DNA of 6,386 bases from contig CAJYHH010000334.1 in NCBI GenBank assembly GCA_913773825.1, forward strand, positions 1 through 6,386, given 5' to 3'. Shown here in pieces: positions 1 through 6,042 of this stretch. The notes below the pieces were generated by a model, which did no database searches, had not been told where the DNA came from, and was given only the letters and a program-made list of their open reading frames with translations. The position numbers were made by a program, and so were the translations under genes. The stretch comes from Candidatus Sericytochromatia bacterium (GTDB lineage Bacteria > Cyanobacteriota > Sericytochromatia > UBA7694). Within the stretch, counting starts at the first letter, position 1, and every line of letters begins with the position of its first letter.

Positions 1-2
1 GT

Positions 3-380
3 TTAGAAGGCAGCGTCCTGCTGAACGGCTTACTTAGCGCTTTTACACCCTCAGCCGGAACAGCCGGAGCGCGGTTGTTGTATCAGCATCGCCTTAATGA
101 TAAGCTGACGCTTGGAACTTATTTAGAGCAATATGTCTCAGGCCTGCCGTCAGGCAGTTTTTTACAGCCAGAGCGCCTCCATCCCTGGCTGGCGGCTTAT
201 ACCCTCTGGCAACCGCGCGAAGATCTGGGCTTTGGCCTCGAAGCCGCTTTAAGCCTGACAACCGGACGTTTAGCCCTGGCAGATGCTCTAATCAGCTGGC
301 GCATCCGACCGTTTTATCTGCATCTTCTGCTGCAGGGTGTCCCAGTTGGCGTTCAGCTACAAACCCGATTTGAACTCTAG
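3..380 (+). CDS. C-terminal fragment of an unrecognised protein, possibly an outer-membrane beta-barrel (5' end outside window)
   Basis: The frame is open from the left edge and ends at TAG 378-380, giving at least 125 residues; the true start lies upstream of the window. I do not recognise a family. The visible part alternates polar and hydrophobic residues in stretches of about ten (for example YLHLLLQG and VPVGVQLQTRFEL at the C terminus, and LGFGLEAALSLTTG before it). These are separated by turn-like Asn/Asp/Gly/Pro segments, as in transmembrane beta-strands of outer-membrane proteins. The last strand ends in FEL rather than the classical terminal Phe. There is no catalytic motif, helical membrane segment or cysteine. 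An internal TTG at 75 could be taken as a start, but the reading frame and strand pattern continue upstream of it, so I treat the gene as truncated by the window. That it is coding is fairly certain; the barrel assignment is inference. Confidence 0.6.
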   Translation, partial: LEGSVLLNGLLSAFTPSAGTAGARLLYQHRLNDKLTLGTYLEQYVSGLPSGSFLQPERLHPWLAAYTLWQPREDLGFGLEAALSLTTGRLALADALISWRIRPFYLHLLLQGVPVGVQLQTRFEL

Positions 381-400
381 ATTTCAAACACATTTTTCTC

Positions 401-536
401 CAAAAACCTACAGAACCTACGGTTCTGCTTAGCAATGCTGTCCTAGGTTGTAATTGCTCCTGCGTCGCAAACAACCCAGGCAAGTGCCTTGTACACGCAA
501 TGCGTACGATATCCGTAAGCAGCAAAGCTGCAACGG
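401..536. other. Hairpin-rich intergenic segment; possible structured RNA or palindromic repeat
   Basis: Between the left-edge gene and tyrS there are 292 bases without a credible gene. This part holds a series of short perfect stems: CAGAACC/GGTTCTG (411-417 with 421-427, 3-nt loop), AGC/GCT (431-439), TGCG/CGCA (461-469), AGGC/GCCT (478-489), CGC/GCG (498-506), and a two-step stem CCGT-GCAGC/GCTGC-ACGG (513-536). AACCTA (405-410) can also pair with TAGGTT (444-449) and enclose the first two stems. On the minus strand the 411-427 stem is followed four bases later by five T, which resembles a weak terminator ending a minus-strand transcript. On the plus strand there is no T-run, so it is not an obvious terminator for the upstream gene. 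Function is unknown: a small RNA, a leftover palindromic repeat or chance are all possible. Confidence 0.3.
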
Positions 537-573
537 CTAATCGAATCGCCTTACAGGCTCTGCTACAAGCACT

Positions 574-610
574 TAACCCACCACTCATCACCCACCCCTA
601 ACCCACCACT
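574..610. repeat. 12-bp direct repeat in a C-rich tract upstream of tyrS
   Basis: TAACCCACCACT occurs at 574-585 and again, identically, at 599-610, a 25-bp spacing. The tract between them is also C-rich, so the minus strand carries G-runs of 3, 4, 3 and 3 (complements of 602-604, 595-598, 591-593 and 577-579). That matches a loose G-quadruplex pattern, with one long loop. The second copy abuts the proposed tyrS -10 element, so the pair could be a regulator site. No known operator is recognised. Confidence 0.5.
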
Positions 611-618
611 GTTACAAT
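610..618 (+). promoter_or_regulatory. Extended -10 promoter element for tyrS
   Basis: TGtTACAAT matches the extended -10 form TGnTATAAT, with five of six bases of the hexamer. No TTGACA-like -35 is found 16-18 bases upstream, where the C-rich direct repeat lies instead. A start of transcription near 625 would give a leader of about 48 bases before the tyrS ATG. The same TGn-TAnnAT arrangement is seen before the kinase gene and the M50B-like gene. Confidence 0.45.
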
Positions 619-672
619 AGCTATTCATCTCTTATTTAACATCAAGATATAAGCACAATACGAGGAATCACC

Positions 673-1944
673 ATGGATCTTTTGACGGCGCTGCAGCGGC
701 GCGGCATGATTGAGCAGATCAGCGACGAAACGGCCATCCGCGAGATGTTTGCCAAAGAGCAGGTCAGCTTTTATATCGGCTTTGACCCAACCGGCCGCAG
801 CCTGCACATCGGCCATATGTTGCCGGTGATGGCAATGGCTCATCTGCAGCGCGCCGGACATCGTCCGATTGCGGTTGTGGGTGGCGCGACCGGCATGATT
901 GGGGATCCCAGCGGTCGCAGCAGCGAGCGCAATCTGATTACCCTTGAAGAAGTTGAAAAAAATCTCAATGGCATCAAAGGTCAGTTGGAAGGCTTTTTAA
1001 ACTTTGAAGGCGACAGCGCTGCGATTATTGTCAACAATGCTGACTGGACGTCTCCGATCAGTTATTTAGACTGGCTGCGCGATGTCGGTAAGTTCTTTAC
1101 GATCAACTATATGATGGGCAAAGAATCGGTCCGTCGTCGTTTAGAAGATCGCGACCAGGGGATTTCTTACACTGAGTTTAGCTATATGCTGCTTCAGGCT
1201 TATGACTTCCTGCATCTGTTCCGCACCGAAGGCTGTAAGCTTCAGGGTGGTGGCAATGATCAATGGGGCAATATTACTGCCGGGATTGATCTGGTGCATA
1301 AAGTCGCTGGCGCTCAGGCTTATGGTCTGACTTTCCCGCTGATTACCACCGCCAGCGGTGAAAAATTTGGTAAGTCTGCCGGTAATGCCGTCTGGTTAGA
1401 TCCCGAGATGACCACGCCTTATCAGTTTTACCAATACTGGATTCAGGCCGATGATCGGGATGTGCGCAAATATTTAGGTCTGTTTACGTTCCTTGAGCTG
1501 GAAGAAATTGATTCAATTGTTGCAGCTCATGAAGCAGAACCTGAAAAACGCACCGGTCAGCGCCGTCTGGCTGCTGAAGTGACCGCGATTGTGCATGGCT
1601 TAGAAGCGGTTCGCAAAGTGGAACAGGCGACTGAAATTCTTTTTGGCCGTGAAATTGAAGGTCTAAGTGATCAGGACCTGGGTGATATCTTTGCGGATGT
1701 CCCTTCCACTGAGCTGGCGGCAAGTCTGCTCGGCGAGTTAAAACTGTTAGATTTGCTGCGTGAAGCGGGTATGGTCAAGTCAAATGGCGAAGCCAAACGT
1801 CTACTGAGCGGTGGCGGTGTTTATCTGAATAACCGTCCTTGTTCAGATCCAAATCAAGTGATTAGCCAGGCTGAACTGGCTTCTGAAACGGCTCTGGTGC
1901 TGCGCAGCGGTAAGAAAAAATACTATCTGGTGCGCTTTGTTTAA
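673..1944 (+). CDS. tyrS: Tyrosyl-tRNA synthetase
   Basis: This cytosolic class I aminoacyl-tRNA synthetase charges tRNA-Tyr with tyrosine using ATP. The 423-residue product has the usual bacterial TyrS length and is complete. The first signature is HIGH at 45-48, after YIGFDPT (34-40, with Y34 at the tyrosine-binding position). The KMSKS-equivalent is KFGKS at 231-235. Tyrosine-pocket residues are visible in YMLLQAYDF (Y171, Q175, D178) and QGGGNDQWGN (191-200, Q197), matching the E. coli arrangement. The last ~70 residues (from about 356) form the S4 RNA-binding domain. The ATG at 673 is preceded by GAGGA (662-666) at six bases, a good ribosome-binding site, so the start is secure. The gene is followed by 181 bases before the kinase with no clear terminator. 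It appears monocistronic or only loosely linked to the kinase. No T-box leader is seen upstream. Confidence 0.98.
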   Translation: MDLLTALQRRGMIEQISDETAIREMFAKEQVSFYIGFDPTGRSLHIGHMLPVMAMAHLQRAGHRPIAVVGGATGMIGDPSGRSSERNLITLEEVEKNLNGIKGQLEGFLNFEGDSAAIIVNNADWTSPISYLDWLRDVGKFFTINYMMGKESVRRRLEDRDQGISYTEFSYMLLQAYDFLHLFRTEGCKLQGGGNDQWGNITAGIDLVHKVAGAQAYGLTFPLITTASGEKFGKSAGNAVWLDPEMTTPYQFYQYWIQADDRDVRKYLGLFTFLELEEIDSIVAAHEAEPEKRTGQRRLAAEVTAIVHGLEAVRKVEQATEILFGREIEGLSDQDLGDIFADVPSTELAASLLGELKLLDLLREAGMVKSNGEAKRLLSGGGVYLNNRPCSDPNQVISQAELASETALVLRSGKKKYYLVRFV

Positions 1945-2050
1945 GTACTCTGTGTCCAGACAGGGCAATTCTGCTAAAAATCTCTGCGCGAAGAGTTCAA
2001 ACATTTGGTAAGATGCCTGTACGATGCTTGTCGTAGTGGCCCTCTGATCT

Positions 2051-2073
2051 GAGAGATCGCCCCGCGATCTCTC
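2051..2073. other. Perfect 10-bp hairpin between tyrS and the kinase gene
   Basis: GAGAGATCGC (2051-2060) and GCGATCTCTC (2064-2073) are exact reverse complements around a CCC loop. The stem is strong, but neither strand has a T-run after it, so it is not a canonical Rho-independent terminator. It sits upstream of the proposed kinase promoter and could mark the end of the tyrS message, protect its 3' end or bind a protein. Confidence 0.5.
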
Positions 2074-2092
2074 TGCTAAGGCCTCTGCTAAG
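2071..2092 (+). repeat. Tandem 10-bp direct repeat overlapping the kinase promoter
   Basis: CTCTGCTAAG occurs at 2071-2080 and 2083-2092, a 12-bp period. The core TCTGCTAA appears a third time at 1970-1977. The first copy overlaps the 3' edge of the 2051-2073 hairpin and the second contains most of the proposed -10 element. A duplicated promoter element or a regulator site are both possible. Confidence 0.5.
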
Positions 2093-2094
2093 AT
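2086..2094 (+). promoter_or_regulatory. Extended -10 promoter element for the kinase gene
   Basis: TGcTAAGAT fits the extended -10 pattern, with a four-of-six hexamer match plus TGn. No -35 box is recognisable. Initiation near 2101 would leave a leader of about 25 bases containing GGAG (2110-2113), the likely ribosome-binding site. Confidence 0.4.
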
Positions 2095-2125
2095 AGATAC
2101 AACGTACTCGGAGCATTTGTTGGCG

Positions 2126-4261
2126 ATGGCTGAAAGCTCGCAAAAAAAATACTGCCTGAACTGTTTCCAGATCATGGATGCCAGTGCCATGCAGTGTGAG
2201 CGCTGCAAATATTTGCAGCCCACGAGCTTTAATCCAACGTATCTCAAGCCGCCTTATCGCCTTAACAACCAGTATATTCTGGGCCGTGTGCTGGGCCACG
2301 GTGGTTTTGCGATCACCTATCTGGCTTATGATCGCCATCTTGGTTCACGGGTGGCGATTAAAGAGTATTTTCCGGCTGAGTTTGCCATGCGCGGCCCCAA
2401 TGGCGAAGATGTTGTGCCGTATGCTGGCGAAAAGCAAACTCTGTTTCAGCTCGGCAAAGAAAAGTTTATGGTTGAAGCCCGCCTGCTGGCGACGCTGCGC
2501 AACCCGAATATTATTCGCATTCGCCATTTCTTTGAAGGCTGTAATACCGCTTACTTCGTCATGGAGTACCTCGAAGGCCAGACTTTAAAAGAGTTTATTT
2601 CAGCAAACGGCGGTCAGATTGGCTGGCGTCGCGTTAAACAAATGCTCTGGCCTTTATTAGATGCGCTTGAAGAAGTTCATCTCAAGCAGTGTTATCATCG
2701 CGATATTAAGCCCGAAAATATTTATATTACTCAGCGCGGTGAGCCGATTTTGCTCGACTTTGGCGCGGCCCGTCAACAGATGTCAGGTGCTACAACTAAC
2801 CTGCTGGCTTTTTTAACCCCTGGTTATGCTCCTGCTGAACAATATTCAGCCAATGGGATACAAGGCCCCTGGACAGATATTTATGCTTTGGCCGCGACGA
2901 TGTATTACGCCCTGACGGGCATGACGCCGCCTGTGCCTCAGGATCGCGCTTTAGGTGAGTCTGAGTTAGTTGCGCCGTCTAAATTGGGCGTCAATATTCC
3001 TCCACGCGAAGAAGCCTGGCTGCTAAAAGGCTTAGAAGTCAAATGGAGCAACCGTCCTGAAAGCATTCATGACTGGCGCCGCATGATGGAAAAAATGAAC
3101 GTCACCACCACCATGGAGCTCAAGGCCGAAGATATGGCTCGCGAGATGGAAATGGCTTTTATGCGTTCAGCGATTCTGCCGCGCCTGACTTCCAGAATTT
3201 TGACGCTTGATGATGTTAATGAAATTTTCCATGCTGCCCAGTTTGCTGGCATTACAATTCAGAAGGTTGAAAGCCTGATTGAGCAGGCTTTGCTGATGAC
3301 GGGTTCTGAACGCCGCGAAATGCCTAAAAACATGCCAGCCCCAGAGCCTCCAGTGGCTCCAGCGCCAGAAGCTCCGGTTGCGGAGCCAGTTAAAAAGAAG
3401 CCAGAACCGGTACCTGAAGCGCCTAAAGCATCCCAGGCAGAGCCTGAACAAGCGTCTTCACGGCAGCGCGTTGTTGATCAAAAAGTCTCACATAGTCAGC
3501 AAGGCCCTTCTGTGAGTCCGCTGGTGCGTAAAGCCTTAAATCCTGAAGACAGTGGTGGCCTGCCGCCCAGAATTCGCAATTCGCTGGGCATGGAGTTTGT
3601 GCTGATCAAGCCCTTTGTTTTGGATAATGGGGACGTTCAGTTTATTCGTATGAATATGGGTTCTGAAAATCAGCCTTATTGGGTGACCCTTACCCATCCT
3701 TATTATCTGCAGACCACCCAGGTTACCCAGGGTCAGTGGCGGGTTGTGATGGGTCAGAATCCCTCACGTTTTCACGGCGATGACTGGCAACCCGTTGAGC
3801 AGGTTACTTGGGATGAAGCTGCTCCCTTTATTCAGCGCCTGAACATGCTAAACGAAGGCTTTTACCGGCTCCCCACGGAAGCCCAATGGGAGTATGCCTG
3901 CCGTGCTGGCAGCACCACCCTTTACTCTTTCGGTGATAACGAAGAGCAGCTGCCGGACCACGCCTGGTTTGATGGCAATGCCCAGGGCCGCCCCCATGCT
4001 GTCGGCATGAAGCGTCCCAATCGCTGGGGGCTCTATGACATGCATGGCAACGTCTGGGAATGGGTTGCGGATCGTTTTGGCCCCTACCCCGGTGGCGAAG
4101 TCACCGACCCCAAAGGCCCTGACCGCGGTAACTCCCGCGTGATGCGCGGCGGCAGTTGGAGTCTGGGTGCGTCTTATTGCCGCACCAATAGCCGCAATTA
4201 CGAAGCGTCGTCCTACAAAGCCGCCAACCTGGGTCTGCGCCTGCTGCTTGAAGCCCAATAA
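2126..4261 (+). CDS. Zinc-ribbon Ser/Thr protein kinase fused to an FGE-sulfatase (SUMF1-like) domain
   Basis: From the ATG the protein has 711 residues. Residues 10-27 hold CLNC and CERC, a four-cysteine zinc ribbon. A Hanks-type kinase spans about 50-325: glycine loop GHGGFAITY (57-65), VAIK lysine K79, alpha-C glutamate E117, catalytic HRDIKPEN (191-198), DFG (211-213), APAEQ (235-239, the APE equivalent) and D251. All key residues are present, so it should be active. A helical stretch (330-395) and a Pro/Ala/Glu-rich linker (about 400-445) lead to an FGE-sulfatase/SUMF1-like domain (about 484-709) with TQVTQGQW, YRLPTEAQWEYACRAG, YDMHGNVWEW and RGGSW. There is no membrane segment or signal peptide, so it is presumably cytosolic. 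Of the two FGE catalytic cysteines, the first aligns with L680 while the second is C685, so true formylglycine synthesis is doubtful. The substrate is unknown. Start: GGAG (2110-2113) is six bases from TTG 2120 and 12 from ATG 2126; TTG 2117 is also in frame. These alternatives add only two or three residues. Confidence 0.93.
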   Translation: MAESSQKKYCLNCFQIMDASAMQCERCKYLQPTSFNPTYLKPPYRLNNQYILGRVLGHGGFAITYLAYDRHLGSRVAIKEYFPAEFAMRGPNGEDVVPYAGEKQTLFQLGKEKFMVEARLLATLRNPNIIRIRHFFEGCNTAYFVMEYLEGQTLKEFISANGGQIGWRRVKQMLWPLLDALEEVHLKQCYHRDIKPENIYITQRGEPILLDFGAARQQMSGATTNLLAFLTPGYAPAEQYSANGIQGPWTDIYALAATMYYALTGMTPPVPQDRALGESELVAPSKLGVNIPPREEAWLLKGLEVKWSNRPESIHDWRRMMEKMNVTTTMELKAEDMAREMEMAFMRSAILPRLTSRILTLDDVNEIFHAAQFAGITIQKVESLIEQALLMTGSERREMPKNMPAPEPPVAPAPEAPVAEPVKKKPEPVPEAPKASQAEPEQASSRQRVVDQKVSHSQQGPSVSPLVRKALNPEDSGGLPPRIRNSLGMEFVLIKPFVLDNGDVQFIRMNMGSENQPYWVTLTHPYYLQTTQVTQGQWRVVMGQNPSRFHGDDWQPVEQVTWDEAAPFIQRLNMLNEGFYRLPTEAQWEYACRAGSTTLYSFGDNEEQLPDHAWFDGNAQGRPHAVGMKRPNRWGLYDMHGNVWEWVADRFGPYPGGEVTDPKGPDRGNSRVMRGGSWSLGASYCRTNSRNYEASSYKAANLGLRLLLEAQ

Positions 4262-4265
4262 AGTG

Positions 4266-4288
4266 GAGTGCTCCTCGATGGGGTATTC
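4266..4288. other. Possible hairpin between convergent kinase and DoxX genes
   Basis: The 38 bases between the two convergent stop codons can fold as GAGTGCTCC (4266-4274) with GGGGTATTC (4280-4288) around TCGAT. On the plus strand this stem uses several G-U pairs. No T-run follows on either strand, so a role as a bidirectional terminator is only suggested by position. Confidence 0.25.
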
Positions 4289-4299
4289 ACTTAAGTTCA

Positions 4300-4860
4300 T
4301 TAGCGGCGCACCACGTTAATATCACGGACTTTATCTGTCTGGCTGATTGTGTTAGACCGCTGAGTACGTTTATGCGAGAGCGCTTCGTCCATGCTGTAAC
4401 GGCCTGGGCCTACTAAAAACAGCACCAAAGCCGCACCGCCCAGCAGCAGGGGGTATTCATAACCCTCAGGGCCAAAGAAGCCTTTGCTTAAGTGAACCAT
4501 GACAATCGCCACACCCATCGTAATCGTCAGACCCAAAGCAGACAGGCGTGACAGTAAGCCGACGATTAAAGCAATCCCGCCAAACAATTCAGTAAAAGCT
4601 GCCGCATAGGCCAGATAAGCCGGAATGCCCATTTGTCCCATAAAATGGGCTGTGCCTTCTAGGCCCGGCCCACCAAATGCCCCCAGGACTTTCTGCGCGC
4701 CATGAGCAATAAAGATTCCACCCACCAGCAAGCGCATCAGCAGCAGGCCCAGTGAAACATCAACAAGCGGCCGCACCAGCCAACCGTGTTGGGGTAAAGT
4801 CCCTGGAGTTGTATAAGTATCCGGGACTTCTTTTTGAATAATAATCCGTTCTTTAATCAT
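4300..4860 (-). CDS. DoxX-family integral membrane protein
   Basis: The 186-residue product matches the DoxX family closely. It has a four-helix membrane layout with hydrophobic segments at about 35-53, 81-100, 105-123 and 136-152. Family signatures are AHGAQKVLGAFGGPG (52-66), TELFGGIALIVGLLSRL (90-106), VHLSKGFF (122-129), YEYPLLL (134-140) and GPGRYSMD (151-158). Relatives occur in the inner membrane; members have been linked to thiosulfate:quinone oxidoreductase and to redox or thiol stress, but most are uncharacterised and no substrate can be inferred here. The ATG at 4860 is chosen because GAGGAG lies seven bases upstream. A GTG at 4875 would place that site inside the coding region. 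The 30-residue N-terminal extension and the basic C-terminal tail (about 160-186) are longer than the bare domain. The gene is convergent with the kinase and divergent from the M50B-like gene. Confidence 0.93.
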   Translation of the reverse strand: MIKERIIIQKEVPDTYTTPGTLPQHGWLVRPLVDVSLGLLLMRLLVGGIFIAHGAQKVLGAFGGPGLEGTAHFMGQMGIPAYLAYAAAFTELFGGIALIVGLLSRLSALGLTITMGVAIVMVHLSKGFFGPEGYEYPLLLGGAALVLFLVGPGRYSMDEALSHKRTQRSNTISQTDKVRDINVVRR

Positions 4861-4867
4861 ATTGGTT

Positions 4868-4873
4868 CTCCTC
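4868..4873 (-). promoter_or_regulatory. Ribosome-binding site of the DoxX gene
   Basis: The minus strand reads GAGGAG followed by seven bases and ATG (4860-4858). This strong site decides in favour of the ATG over the in-frame GTG at 4875. Confidence 0.85.
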
Positions 4874-4907
4874 ACGGCAGGCTATTTGCTAGCTGGTTGC
4901 TAGTTTG

Positions 4908-4937
4908 ATCCTAGGCCTGGCCTTTTTCGCCAGACAA
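4908..4937 (-). promoter_or_regulatory. Possible sigma-70-type promoter of the DoxX gene
   Basis: On the minus strand TTGTCT (4937-4932) and TAGGAT (4913-4908) are separated by 18 bases; each hexamer matches the consensus at four of six positions. Downstream, TTGCTAG occurs twice on the plus strand (4887-4893 and 4897-4903), 10 bp apart, as would suit a regulator binding one face of the helix. The assignment is tentative. Confidence 0.35.
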
Positions 4938-5018
4938 TCATTTAAATTGAGAATTAGCTTGATTTTTCGGCTTTCTTTATGTTTGGGTGGGTGTTCTTCC
5001 GGACTGATGGAGACTGCA

Positions 5019-5027
5019 TGCTACAAT
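5019..5027 (+). promoter_or_regulatory. Extended -10 element immediately before the M50B-like gene
   Basis: TGcTACAAT fits the extended -10 pattern, with a five-of-six hexamer. Seven bases after its last base is A5034, the first base of the ATG, so initiation at the usual distance would produce a leaderless mRNA. In support, no Shine-Dalgarno sequence stands at a usable distance: AGGG (5029-5032) is one base from the ATG. Confidence 0.45.
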
Positions 5028-5033
5028 CAGGGC

Positions 5034-5813
5034 ATGGCATTTGAAGCTGATAATGACGATCTGATTCCACCTAAGGCCCGCAACCGGACTTTGCAATGGC
5101 TGGTGGTGGCAGCGCTGATTACCGTGATGCTCTGGCAGATGCCCTTTGGTGGGCTAATGCTCTACCCTTTTACGATTTTGGCGACCTGGTTTCATGAAAT
5201 GGGGCACGGTCTGACCGCTCTGCTTTTAGGCGGACAGTTTTATAAGCTGGAGATCTTTGCCAATGGCTCAGGAGTAGCCTATCACAGCGCTGCGGGACGA
5301 CTGAGTTCTGCTTTAGTCGCTGCCGGTGGCTTATTAGGCCCACCAATTGCGGGTTCACTGTTTATTCTCAGTGGTCGTTCTGCAAGTCTCAGCCGTAAGG
5401 TGCTGGGCGTGCTGGCGATTTTGCTGATTGTTTCAACCGTGATTTGGGTGCGCACAGGTTTTGGCTGGCTGATTTTGCCGATGATTGCAGTGGTGCTGGG
5501 CGCTATGGCTTATAAAGGTCCTGACTGGCTGCAGCCGATGGTGATTCAATTTTTAGGTGTCCAGGCCTGTATTAGCACTTATCGCCAGTTAGATTATCTG
5601 TTTATGAACAATGCCCAGATCGGTGGCCAAGTCATGACCTCTGATACAGGCCATATTGCCCAGGCACTGTTATTGCCTTATTGGGTCTGGGGGACTTTGA
5701 TTGCCGGTTTCTCGTTTGTGCTCCTGCTTGTCAGCCTCTGGATTGGGTCCCGCCCTCCCAAAGAGACGCCACCAGCTAAGTCTTCTCGTCTGGCTGCCCT
5801 CAGCCGCCGTTAG
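5034..5813 (+). CDS. M50B-like membrane metalloprotease (site-2-protease-related)
   Basis: The 259-residue membrane protein has the zinc-protease motif HEMGH (54-58) within a hydrophobic N-terminal segment, after LMLYPFTILATWF. This is the arrangement of the bacterial peptidase M50B-like family. Other family-like features are GSGVAYH (78-84), a Gly-rich GGLLGPP (98-104) and a late SDTGHIAQALLLPYWVWG (203-220). Hydrophobic segments lie at about 20-50, 93-113, 123-140, 143-160 and 215-237, consistent with an inner-membrane protein with five or more helices. D187 (in QLDYLF) or D204 could supply the third zinc ligand; this is not certain. Proteolysis of membrane substrates is inferred from the motif only. 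I chose ATG 5034 because the protein then starts just before the first membrane segment and fits the family. TTG 4905 or ATG 5007 would add 43 or 9 residues without good ribosome-binding sites. The C-terminal 20 residues are basic and Pro/Ser-rich. Confidence 0.85.
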   Translation: MAFEADNDDLIPPKARNRTLQWLVVAALITVMLWQMPFGGLMLYPFTILATWFHEMGHGLTALLLGGQFYKLEIFANGSGVAYHSAAGRLSSALVAAGGLLGPPIAGSLFILSGRSASLSRKVLGVLAILLIVSTVIWVRTGFGWLILPMIAVVLGAMAYKGPDWLQPMVIQFLGVQACISTYRQLDYLFMNNAQIGGQVMTSDTGHIAQALLLPYWVWGTLIAGFSFVLLLVSLWIGSRPPKETPPAKSSRLAALSRR

Positions 5814-5858
5814 TAAGGCTCTCAGTACTCCGTTATTTCATTTAAAAGTATTTAACCC

Positions 5859-5951
5859 TGTTATTCTGAAGCATGTAATCTGGATCTTGTAGGGATTGTC
5901 GAAGTATGAGGGTGAGCAACCGCATTCTTCGACAAGCTCAGTGTGACAACA
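5859..5951. repeat. Palindromic interspersed repeat (REP/MITE-like)
   Basis: TTGTCGAAGTATG (5896-5908) and CATTCTTCGACAA (5923-5935) form a 13-bp inverted repeat with one mismatch, with GGT/ACC (5911-5913, 5919-5921) able to pair inside. The outer ends, TGTTATTCTGAAGC (5859-5872) and GCTCAGTGTGACAACA (5936-5951), are imperfect inverted repeats of each other. The stretch CTTCGACAAGCTCAGTGTGAC is of the type CTTCGACAAGCTCAG...TGAC, which recurs between genes of many bacteria. The element lies in the non-coding gap after the M50B-like gene and may help end its transcript. Limits are approximate. Confidence 0.7.
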
Positions 5952-6042
5952 CTTTTTTGAACGTTTGTTGCTTAAGCTTCTGTGACTTGACTTGTGGCTT
6001 ACAGAAAAATAGCTGTAAATGGAAAAAGTTGAGTGTTCATAC

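Noticed and set aside
381..572. Integron attC site or CRISPR-like array
   Set aside because: The palindromes differ in sequence and spacing, there are no regular direct repeats, and no RYYYAAC/GTTRRRY core pair was found.
292..591. Minus-strand 99-residue open frame between the left-edge gene and tyrS
   Set aside because: It overlaps the 3' part of the left-edge gene antisense, runs through the hairpin cluster, has no family resemblance and lacks a convincing ribosome-binding site.
381..672. T-box riboswitch before tyrS
   Set aside because: No T-box antiterminator sequence of the AGGGTGGNACCGCG type, no specifier-loop arrangement and no terminator with T-run before the start codon.
1843..2338. 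Two overlapping minus-strand frames across the tyrS end and kinase start
   Set aside because: They are antisense to well-supported coding sequence, run across the intergenic hairpin and show no recognisable domain.
2117..4261. A true formylglycine-generating enzyme
   Set aside because: The first catalytic Cys is replaced by Leu (L680) and no sulfatase is nearby. The fold is retained but the activity is unsupported.
4905..5033. Longer start of the M50B-like gene with a lipobox-like LGGC segment
   Set aside because: The extension overlaps the DoxX promoter candidate and the gene's own -10 element, starts with TTG without a ribosome-binding site, and a lipoprotein signal does not fit this protease family.
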